Part shown: in pieces, positions 36,201-48,200 of the stretch
How the letters are laid out: each line of letters opens with the position of its first letter
How positions within the stretch are numbered: position 1 is the stretch's first letter
Assembly: GCA_032158295.1 (NCBI GenBank)
Contig: CM063263.1
Coordinates: forward strand, 6,878,501 to 6,942,500
Direction of reading: 5' to 3'
Length of the DNA stretch: 64,000 nucleotides
From: Pycnopodia helianthoides
Lineage: Eukaryota > Echinodermata > Asteroidea > Forcipulatida > Asteriidae
The notes under the pieces: model-generated
The model's database searches: none
What the model was told of the DNA's origin: nothing
The model's input: only the letters and a program-made list of their open reading frames with translations
Made by a program: the position numbers and the translations under genes

Positions 36201-39200
36201 CAGAATGCTGGTCATGCCAAGAAGAAACTATGTACGTAAATGAAACACAGTTCTTTTAACCTTGTGCTTTTAAGCTTCTTTTTATATAAAGTGGATCAAG
36301 CTCCGTTTACCAAAAAACTATTTCAGAGTAAACGAAACCGTTTCCTTGACTTACTTACCTGTAGTTTGATATTTGTGATGATTTGGAGTGTCTGGGCTTA
36401 GTGGTCTCATGCACCGGACTCAAGCTCTGGTGTTGTCAGAATGTGGGTTCGTGTTCCGGTCATGGCACTTGTGTCTTTGAGCAAGACACTAGACACTTAA
36501 CCATAATTTCTTTGAATCGGACATAAAGCTGTAGGTCCCCCACTGTTCTGTAACGCAAGTAAAAGAACACAGTTCACTTTTACATAAGAGAAGGGGATGC
36601 TCGATGTTACTGGCATTGTTGGCTGCAATTTACACTGCATTACCTTGTAAGGTGCTGTATAAATTGGTCTCATAACTCAAACATAACGCTGCATACCTGT
36701 AGTGAAAATAACAAGTGCTTTGAGACGACCGTCAGGTGTGATAAAGCGCTGTATAAGAACTGCGTATTATAATATTATTATCAAGTATTAAACCACAAGG
36801 GAAAATGACTGGGTATTTAATTTAAGTTATGGGTGAACAAAGAACAGTTGACTAGAACAGGATTTGAACCTGCAACCTCTGAATTAACGTACCAACTGAG
36901 CTAATTAGCCCTATGATTACGGTCTCCATATATTTGTCAGTTTATGACAAATGGTGCAAATCATAAGAAATTTATAGCCACGGATCACACCCAAGTTTAC
37001 ACTACAACCTGTGAAGTGACAATACAGGGATCTTTGTTCAACCAAAATTAATATTATTATCATGACTTTTTTATTAATGATGCAGCCAATGGCCATCAAC
37101 AGACCAAGATGGAAGCAAAGAGGTCGTTTCTTCACTGAGTTTGGTGTCACCATGAGATGTGTTCAGAATGATCAAACATCCGGGGTAAGTTGGAATGTTA
37201 TGCTGCTGACCTACATGTACCTATCCTCTTCATACCTGGAGGAACATAAGGCCACTTTTGCGGTTTCCGTAACATGCTTTATTTTTACGGAGTGGGGTTG
37301 TTAGCCCCATGTCCAACCCCAAATGTGGAGGACCAGGGGACTGCAGTGCATCTGATCTCTTGCCATCAGCTGCACAGTTTGGTGAAACCTGCTGGTATAG
37401 CCCTTGAGTTCATCAAGATAGGCAAACCACTCCACCACAACAAGGTCAAGGTCGCATTCCCGCTTAAAGTAGAATGCTACTCTGTCCTCCCATAATCCAT
37501 CAATCAATCAAACAGACAGCATTGGTCTGTGCCGCCATTCATCTAGACTGTTTTAACACAAGACCGTCCTAATTAATTTAAGTTAATCTTTGGAGCTGAT
37601 GTAGACCTCTGAGTGCCTTCTAAACCCCACTCAGGCCTGGTACAGTTTTTTGGGGCACAAATTACTCCAAGTTCTTAAACTGTTTGTTTCCTGAAGCTCC
37701 CAGCCATAGCCATTTGTCGTCATACTAGTTCTGTCACCTGCCCACAGCAGCTTGGTGCTGATTAAACAGATGGCGTACTGGTCATGGTCAATACTGGGCA
37801 AACATGTTCCAGATTGGCCTGATTGCTAGTCCAGCCTGTGAGTGTGGAGCTGCCCTCCAAACAGCTGCCCACATTACAAGTGACTGTGTTTTTCACAGTT
37901 GCTCTGGGAAGCAGTCCCAAAAGGAACTTGACAATCTGGGCACACAATGGCTAACTGACACCAATTGTATTATTTAACCATAGTTTAATCTGAGACATAC
38001 GGTTCATGTATTTTCCTGATTTGTCAATCTTTTTTTCTCGTAGAATTTAATCCTTCACTACTTGAACAATGGCTCAGTTGTCTTGAGCTTCACGTGTCTG
38101 AAGGAAATGTTCTTCGTCTCCCTAGTAACTCTTCTGAAGGTACGTCTGCAGGTAGTATTGATAACACTTTCATAGTCTGAAGCTGTGTTTGTCCTTTGCT
38201 CAGCCTCACTGTCTCATCTAAAGGCGCTGGGATGGGCTGACATTTATACACATGCACTATGGACCATTGCCCCTGACCTACCCCTGGTCACCTCTTCTAC
38301 AAAAGATTAGACTAGCAATAATAATGTAGGTCTGTTTTGTAAATCCATTGCAAATGATTATTTCCATTATTTGCCCTGTACTTAAAAAAGGGCTCAATCG
38401 CAACATTCTTCTTACTTTGGTTTAAAAAAGATCAATTACATTATCCATGGAGTTTCTGTTATCATACGTGTGTGTACATGTGATCATGTACATTGCACCA
38501 ACTGCAGTTCAATCGTTCCCATCATGCATCATTACATCCTGAACCAGACGTTGCACAGGCTCATCCCAGCTGGTCTTAGATGAGACCGATGGGGCTGAGC
38601 AATATTTGCCCTGGCTGATGAACTGAGCAAGGTGGTAAAATATCTAATCGAAGATTGAAGCAAAAATGTATCATCATCATCCTGTCTACACATCCAAGTT
38701 GTGCGTTCTTGATGGAAAGAGGTCAAATGAAAATTCTTTGATTATTTAAGGGCAAATAGTCACAGTGAGTTGGTTATACAGGCAAAACAATTAGCGAAGT
38801 GGTCAATGAGAGTAGCATGGTGGGTCGCCTCTTGTTTGATTGGACAAAAGAAACACTGTACTGATGTGATGTCATGAAGGAGAAAAATACATATTTTCAT
38901 GACTACTGATTGTTATTACAATAGAAAGGTACCGGACTATTTGTTTCCCCTGGGCCTCATTGTAGTTGCATCACTTTGGATTGAGAAGAAACAAAATGGC
39001 TGCTATATCTGTTGGAATTATCATATAAATTTGTTGAACTCTTTTTGTTAACCAACACAGGCACTTGTAGACACCACAGATCAACACATCTATAATGAGA
39101 TTCTCAAAGGAAAAGAAGATGACACTTTTCTCATTGGGTAAGACAGGGTCCCAGACCAGGAAGTATAAATTTCAAAACCTGATTGTTTAAATTGCAGTTT

Positions 39201-42200
39201 GAAAATGTTTGAAAAAACTATTCTGTTGTTGAGTTTGATGTAGTTCCACTTTTCAGATTGGCTCAGTTTTTTTCTTCCCTGCCTTTCACCTCAGTGGACC
39301 CTGGTTCGAATCCCGTACCAGAGCCTTGCATGTGGATTGGGTTTTCAGGCGCCACCTGATTGCAGGGGGTTTCCCTAGCTGAGTTTTGTTGGCTTCTGAT
39401 CATCCTCCTCCTGTTTCAAACAGCACAAGATACGCTGTTTTGGGGAGGGATTCATTTTGACTGTTACTTTTATTATTATTATTATTAATATATATTTCTG
39501 ATAATGAAACCAACTTAATCACTGTAGCTCGCCCTCCCAAAATACGTGTGTGGAGAACACTGCCAATACTAGTACACAGAACCTACGGCTCAATGTCCCA
39601 TCCGAAGGACAAAACAAATATGTTAAAGTTTCTTGCTCTGGGACACAAGTGTCACAACCAGGACTCAAACCCACACTCTGCTGATCAGAAACACCAGAGC
39701 TTGAGTCTGGTGCTCTTAACCGCTCAGCAACGATACCACTAGTATTTTTACACCTTACCCCCATATTGCATTCTCTTATCACACTACCTGCAGCTGCGTA
39801 ACAGAGATGCTTCGCCAAGCCCAGGCCAAAGACCTGACCACGCAGCAGAAAATCTTGGATTTTATAGGAGATCAGTTCCGCACCAAACTGAGAATGCCCG
39901 AATGGTATTCGGCCGAGAAGGTAGCCAAGTTCCTCCTCAAACAACACATATGCGTCCATCTCGACTCCAACTCTGATAAATTCAATGCTCTGATGTAAGT
40001 AAGACATTTTAGAACTTGTCTTTGATGCCAGTTGTCTTCTCTGTATTTCTATGGCAAAATGTTTAACCCTCCTACTGTCTAACCATTTAGTATAATCCAC
40101 TGTGGTTTTGAATGATAGATGCCAGCCTGCAATATCATATCATGTGGTGAATGCATCTACACAGTACACAGACGACCGTTTTACTGTCTGACCACTCAAT
40201 ACCATTCTCTGTGGTTTTTAATTATAGATAAACTAAGCCAGCCTGCACTATGGTATGAATGCATCTACACAGTAAACACATGTACACAGTTAGATTTGTT
40301 GACAGTTGTGTCCCCATATACAACCTGTGCAGTTGAATGATTTTGTAAGGTTGGTCAACTTGCTGCAAAATGTGAGCAAGAGTAGGAGGGTTTAAAACCT
40401 AAACTTCTAAATGTGAAGTTTAAGGAAATTCAGTCAGTGGTCTATGCTTTACATGTGATTAGGCATATAACCATAAACAAGAATTCAACCGTTTTGGGTG
40501 TTGAGTTACTGTATGGTGTTGGTCTGAGGACTGCACAAGTAAACTGATTATGCTTTACATGGGATCAGGCATACCACCATAATCAGAGTCCAACAGTTTG
40601 GGTGATGAGTTACTGTATGGTGTTGGACTGAGGACTGCACAAGTAAACTGATTATGCTTTACATGGGATCAGGCATACCACCATAATCAGAGTCCAACAG
40701 TTTGGGTGATGAGTTTACTGTATGGTGTTGGACTGAGGACTGCACAAGTAAACTGATTATGCTTTACATGGGATCAGGCATACCACCATAATCAGAGTCC
40801 AACAGTTTGGGTGTTGAGTTTACTGTATGGTGTTGGACTGAGGACTGCACAAGTAAACTGATTATGCTTTACATGGGATCAGGCATACCACCAAATCAGA
40901 GTCCAACAGTTTGGGTGATGAGTTACTGTATGGTGTTGGACTGAGGACTGCACAAGTAAACTGATTATGCTTTACATGGGATCAGGCATACCACCACAAT
41001 CAGAGTCCAACAGTTTGGGTGATGAGTTCTGTATGGTTTGGACTGAGGACTGAAGTAATGATTATGTTTCATGGACTGGATACCACATAATCGGTCAAAG
41101 TTTGGGGTGGTTTATGTATGGTGTTGGACTGAGGACTGCACAAGTAAACTGATTATGCTTTACATGGGATCAGGCATACCACCATAATCAGAGTCCAACA
41201 GTTTGGGTGATGAGTTACTGTATGGTGTTTAGATTTTGTAAGAGAAAGGAAATCACTCCAGCGAGTTAGAGTGATTGCATCACATTGGTGTCGATTCATG
41301 ACTTGATTTGACTCTTTTTGCCTTCTTTCTCTGTTTGGTTCCTTAGCCTGATGGCGAGGAAACTGTTTTTCTTTGCCCGAGGCCATTGCGCATCCGACAA
41401 TCTAGATAGTCCAATGAATCAGGAGGTTCTTCTTGCTGGTCACCTCTACCAGATGGTCTTGAAGGTAATCCTAAAAACCAGAAAATAAAAACCTATTTAC
41501 AGGATGATTGTGTAGTCATAATTGATATTGACAAGTGGGGAATATGGAAACAGATCTTACATGTATGTACATGATGTAAATAGACTGTGCAAGTCTCACA
41601 CTTGGTACCCTTTAAAAGTGCGTGAATTTGTTTCCTTTACGTGTAAAAGCAATGTAGATGTTAGATTACGCATGAGACTTGCATGGTCTATTGAGTAGGG
41701 CGCTCATTTGTTCATTCTGTGTACCTTATGTACATAGCTATGCATTTCTATCGTTTATCAGCATTTTACTTCTAAGATGCAGGCATGCAGCTGATCATGC
41801 AGGTATGCAGCTGATCAGCTGATTTCTCATTTTGGATTTCTCAGCTGTGCCGTTGATAAACACAGTACAAAGTCTTGCTGTGCCTGAAAATTCCCTCTGT
41901 TAAGACATGTATTTGATTAAATCTAGAGGAACATAATGATGAACATTAAATATTGATTCATGTTTCATATATATTTTTCTTGGAAGGAAAAAATGCAGAC
42001 GTGGCTTACTGGCCTTCGTTACGCCTTTGAGAAGAAGGCTACCACCACTGCCAGTAATTTCATTTTGAATAACGGTAAGAATTTTAACATGGAACAGTCT
42101 TTCGACAAGACACTTAGACCATAATTGGCTCCCCTTCAACCGGGTGTATAAGATTGTATATGATTGTATCGTTGTATGTGAGTATTCTGTAGCTGCTTTA

Positions 42201-45200
42201 ATCATTTGATGCTCGATATGTGGCATGGTGTACCCCCCCCCCCTCCTCCTCTCCTATTGTGTCTTCATTGTGTTTTGGGAATCTCAGCAACTCTTTAGAG
42301 GATTTTAGGAATGGGGTATTTCTGTACAAGAGGAAAAGAGTGTGTAAGAGTATAGAAACATTTAGGGGGACACCCTCTGTCCACAGCTTTATTTGGCCAT
42401 TCCCTGTCGAATGTACTCTGTAATGATATTTATTGATATATATATTATTTTTTATATGCAGCATCTGTCTCCTTGGCAGTGAGGTCAGTCAATGACCTCT
42501 CCAAACCTATGGAGTATCTGTTGGCAACCGGTAACTTAGCTTCAAAGACAGGGCTGGGACTGATGCAGGTACCATTGCACAGAAATGTGGTTAAAAGCAC
42601 TACTCATTAAGTATGAGTACTAGTAGTTTGCTATAGGTATGAGTGTGAGTATGTGAGTCCTGGTACAAGGACAGTTTTTGAATACAATGTCATCACCACT
42701 TCAGAAAAAGTGTAGGAGTGCATGTGTGAGTAAGTGAGTGGGTACATTTTATGACTAATAGTGGAAGTTCAAGCATGGAGTGTGACGTGCATTTGTATGG
42801 GTAGGGTATGAGAAATTTGTAAGAATTACAAGTATGTTTGCATAAGTCAGAGTACATGTGTATGAGTACGGGTAAATTTGCAGTATGGGTACAGACAACA
42901 AGCTGGTCTGAGTACAAGGGTTTTTCTGTAAACTAAATGAACCAATTAAAAACATGGCTTTAATTCTGTACATTTCAGGCGTCTGGACTGAACTGTGGTA
43001 GCAGACAAACTGAACTTCATGCGATTTGTCTCTCATTTCCGCTGCATCCACCGTGGGTCATTCTTTGCACAGATGAGAACGACCTCCGTCAGGAAACTGC
43101 TGCCGGAGGCTTGGGGTAAGGTTTTTTGTGTGGAGAATTTCTGAAATATGTGCAAATCACATGGTTTCAAGTGGTGGTAAGGAAGGGGCAAGTTATTTTG
43201 AAGTTGGAGGCGGGGGTTTGTGAGGACTTCATCTTTTTACGGATCAGTGACTATTTTTATTGTTATATATACATGTGTTTGTATATATATTTTTTTGGGG
43301 GGTGGGGAAATTCTGAAAATGCCAAGCTTGGATAAATCCCATGGGTTGCAGTGATGGTGTGGAGTGACAAAATATTTGAAAAAAGAAGGGAGTGGGGGCT
43401 TTTTCGTTAATCAATTTTCAGATGATAGTCAAATGGACAAAAACAGACTTGTCACCACCAGTACTATAGGGAGTAATCTGTGGTAGGAAGTAATCGCTGT
43501 CATTGTAAAACCTTGCAAACCACAGAGCCAGAAGTCGGCTGCTGCTGTTTAAGTCATACAGAATCATATTGTTTTTGGGATGTCTAAATATCAAATTTCA
43601 TCTTAACAGGTTTCTTGTGCCCTGTCCACACCCCTGATGGGGCCCCCTGTGGCCTTATGAACCACTTATCCGCATCTTGTCAAGTAACCAACACTCAACC
43701 GATGACGTCGCAGCTGCCCCGCCTCCTCGCTAACCTTGGAATGGCCCCTCTAGATGGCCCCGCCCCTGCAGCTTTCGCAGACTGCTATGAGGTCGTTATG
43801 GATGGGCGTGTCTTAGGCATGGTTGCTAAGGATGTGGCCCCAGAGCTTGCCAAGAACCTGGGGACCTTGAAAGCCAAGGAAGAAAAAGGGGTTGGTAGTT
43901 TACTCTTATCACACAGCTGCCATCTTAAGTCAGATTTCCTGTGCACTAGTTTACCCTCTAATAAAGGTTTTATCATAATCAGTTTATTGGAGCCAGTCCT
44001 CAGTGCAACAGAATCAAACAAAGTTATCCTTTTGTTTTTGATACTTAAGGGGGTTGTTATGATTGTACCTCTGTTTAGGATAAAACATTTCTCTAGGTGT
44101 AGAATATAATCATTTAAGTTCCAATCTCTGTCATCATTTAAGGTTCCGGCCACTTTAGAGATTGTCCTGGTTCCCAAGACCAAGTACGCCAGTGAATACC
44201 CAGGCCTCTTCTTGTTCTCAACACCAGCTAGGCTGATGCGACCAGTCTTCAATCTGGCTACCCAATCAACGCATCTGATTGGCTCATTTGAACAGGTGTA
44301 CATGAACATTGCCGTCACGCCCAAAGAAATCCACGAAGGGGTGAGTGTTCTTAACTCGGACACACAAAAACTTAATGTGGGAGTTCGGGCCTAAAAAGTT
44401 GGGAAAAAAATTAGTGTGTTTGGTGCAACCTGACGGACACTTATCAAGAGAGCAAACTAGCTTCAGAAGATGATCTTATAGCACACTGGTTGAAAACAAT
44501 GAGCAAAAGAACCTTCTTGCCTTGGAGCCAACACTACTTAAGAAATACCATCTCATGATTCTACCACAAACCTTGCCTAATAATAATACAAATAATTAAG
44601 GAGGCTAATCATTCTTACGTGCAGATGAGAAGCTGAATTGCAAAGGATGCAGCTACAATGTGTTCGAGCTTGAGGCATGCAAGGGCGCCTTTGGCAGCCA
44701 GCCACACCGACCCATAATATGACCACAGGGCAAAGCCAGAGATCAAAAGTGTTTGATTTTCCCGAGGGAGGAAAACCGTAGGACCTGGAGTGGCATTGGA
44801 GAGAACCAACGCACAACTCTACTCATATTATGTCCCTAGCTGGGAATCGAACCAGGGTCATTGGTGTGTGGCATGCACTTTACACATCAGTCACCCATTA
44901 CAATGTACTACCACCATGAACAGCTTTTGCTGTATTTCAAAGCAACTTTTCAATGAGGAGGAAAGCGAAGTTAAACTAGAAGTTACTAGGGATGAGCTTT
45001 GTGTAACCACATTGTACCTCCCCGGGTTACACAAGGAGGAAAGCGAAGTTAAACTAGAAGTTACTAGGGATGAGCTTTGTGTAACCACATTGTACCTCCC
45101 TGGGTTACACAAGGAGGAAAGTAAAGTTAAACTAGAAGTTACTAGGGATGAGCTTTGTGTAACCACATTGTACCTTCCTGGGTTACACAAGGAGGAAAGC

Positions 45201-48200
45201 GAAGTTAAACTAGTAGTTACTAGGGCTGAGCTTTGTGTAACCACATTGTACCTTCCTGGGTTACACAAGGAGGAAAGCGAAGTTAAACCAGTAGTTACTA
45301 GGGCTGAGCTTTGTGTAACCACATTGTACCTCCCTGGGTTACACAAGGAGGAAAGTAAAGTTAAACCAGTAGTTACTAGGGCTGAGCTTTGTGTAACCTC
45401 CCTGGGTTACACAAGGTTACTGTTTGTTTATTATTGCATCCCTACCTGAAGAAACTATTATGAAATCTGTAAAGCAAACTACCCTGCATAAACTGCCAGT
45501 CCAAGATTTAAAACTGGTTTATTGAAACACATTTTCACGATGGCTATCGCACAGTATGATGAGTGAAGAGCCATCATCATGTATGCTTTTACTGATGACC
45601 TTTTGGTTGAAATTGAATGCCATTTATATATTATTACAGATAACTACCCACTTGGAACTGAGTGAGGGCGGTATACTGAGTGCTGTAGCGAGTCTAACGC
45701 CATTCTCGGATTTTAACCAGAGTCCACGTAACATGTATCAATGTCAGGTGGGTTGTCCGATGGCGAAAGATGACCTCATCATCTTTTCACCTTCCATTTA
45801 AATCAATGTAATTGTGGAGATTTGAAGGGCAAAACAGTCTGGCATCGTGTTAGTATAATGAGAAGCAGTATTCTTTATTGGTAATTAAGACGGGGAACAT
45901 GACGAAGATGAGGGCAGCATCATTATGGTCAGTAGAGGCGCTGTCCACAATTGTGTCATTATTACCACAAGTACAATAAAGTTGTCCTCTAATCTCTAGA
46001 TACCTTGTGAAAACTAGGTCATCCTAAAAACAATACTCTAAAAGTGTGTCCCCCAAACTGGAGACTATCCTATTTAATAATAAGTATAATGCAGTACGCA
46101 ATGTGCATGTATTTTCATTGATATGCATTGCGCACTATGCATCATGCACAACGCATGATGGACACATGGATTTCTGACCTTAGCCATGAACATGCCTCTT
46201 TGTATCACATCACTTGATTGGTTCTCGACCAACAAAACCTTACAATCTATTACAGTGGAGTTCTTTTTAGGCGGATTTTTGCGCTATATAAATGCTTATT
46301 ACTATTATTATTATTTTTATAACAATCACCAATGTCTCATAGTATCGATCCTTTTTGTTGTCCACTGCTGACATAGAGGGCGTACACAGCAGACTGAGAT
46401 AAAGATCAAGTACAGCATTCTGTTGTATTTCTAAGGGGGCAAAACTCATTCAGTCATCACCATTTTATGAATGAACAATGACAATGATTCACAAATGAAT
46501 AACGCAGACAACTCTATTGTGTTCATAGATGGGGAAACAAACCATGGGAACACCAGCTCACACTCTTCAATTCCGTAATGATCATAAGATGTACCGTCTG
46601 CAAACTCCACAGTCACCCCTAGTCAGGCCCCATGCATATGATAACTACAACTTTGATGATTATCCACTTGGGACAAATGCTGTTGTTGCTGTCATCTCAT
46701 ACACTGTAAGTATATGATATTTAAATATTTGTTCTGTGGACAGTTTTAGTTCCATTCTTTTTCAAAAATCTCCCATAATTTCTATCTTCTCAAATTTGCC
46801 TTCTCAAAATAAACTTGTCCTTAGTGGCCTTCTGCAAAGAGACTCCAGTCCACAAACTTTCTAAAACTGATCTTGAGCCTTGACCTTTCTAAAAAGTGAC
46901 ACTGAGCCATGACCTTTCTAAAAAGTGCCCTGAGCCTTGACCTTTCTAAAAAGTGATCCTGAGCCATGACCGTTCTAAAAACTGATCCTGAGCCTGACCT
47001 TCTAAAAAGTGACACTACATGACCTTTCTAATCCCTGACCAACCTTCAAAAAGTGATCCTGAGCCATGACCTTTCTAAAAAGTGATCCTGAGCTAGACCT
47101 TTTAAAAAGTAACCTTTAGCCACAACCTTTTTTTCTTTCCCCTGTGTAGGGTTATGACATGGAGGATGCTATGATACTCAACAAGTCGTCTGTTGAGAGA
47201 GGCTTTGCTCATGGTACTATCTACAAGACAGAAGAAATTGACTTGAGAAAAAAACATGACTCACACCCTACTAAAGTTGTGCTCACCTTCGGTAAAAGAA
47301 CCCATCTTTTTGACAATCTCTAACTCCACTGGGGCAATTGCTGTTGTTTACATACATTGTAACGTTCAGTAAAGATGTACATGGAATACAAATTCTCTTG
47401 AGGTTAGGTTTGTTTTATCATCAGCAAAAAACCACAAGGAAAACTGACTGGGTAAATTTCAAATCATTTGGGGTTGAACAAAGAATTTTTTTACTAGAGC
47501 AGGACTTGAACCTGTGACCTCTGGATTAACGCACCAGTGCTCTACCAATTGAGCTATCTAGCCGTTATATTGGCGGTCTCCCTATTTTGTAAATTTCTTT
47601 GTTCAGGGTTTTTTTGGCTGCTGACTGGAACCCAGTACAAGGATATTGACAAAATAGGGCACTGCGAATTTGGGGCTGGACAGCTCAGTTGGTAGAGTGC
47701 CGGCTTGTTAATCCGGAGGGCGCCAGTTCAAATCCCACTCTAGTCAATTTTTCTTTGTTCAACCCAAAATTACTTATCTTGTCTGTGTACTTTTGAAAAA
47801 ATGAATGCCTTTCCAAATAAAAGGCATGACCTTTTTTTCAAAAACTGACCTATCAAGTAACAAAAGCAACTTTTAAATCACAAGCCTAACAAAATTAATC
47901 TTCTGTAAAAATCTACTTTTTCAAAACCCCCAACATTTTAAGCAATCTTGTCCTTTTGTGTTGAGCAACTTTCAGAGATATGAATATTTTCAATTTCTTG
48001 ATATTAAAAGTTTGATTTGTGTCTTCCACTGTTTAACATCAAGGTTCGGATGTAACAAACACCAGAGTTCAAGGCAAGTTGGACATAGATGGACTTCCTG
48101 CCATCGGTACGGTCATCGAACCTGGGGATCCATTCTACAGGTACGTACATAAAAGCATTTCCTGCCAAGTTCAATACATAGGCTTTATACTAAGTATCAA

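Noticed and set aside
37274..37495. Small protein of 73 residues
   Set aside because: It lies in POLR1B intron 6 just upstream of a LINE fragment and is probably repeat-derived, but no motif supports a call.
39519..40100. 193-residue minus-strand protein
   Set aside because: It is the antisense of POLR1B exon 9 fused to the reverse complement of a tRNA-Leu SINE, with no domain of its own.
43785..44363. 192-residue minus-strand protein
   Set aside because: It is the shadow of POLR1B exons 14 and 15, which match the family on the plus strand.
44790..45449. 219-residue repeat protein on the plus strand and a 151-residue one on the minus strand
   Set aside because: Both come from the 78-bp intronic tandem array, where the unit length is a multiple of 3.
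47672..47745. Functional tRNA-Asn gene
   Set aside because: The anticodon arm has an end mismatch and the copy is flanked by leader and tail sequence shared with other copies in the window, so it is a SINE.
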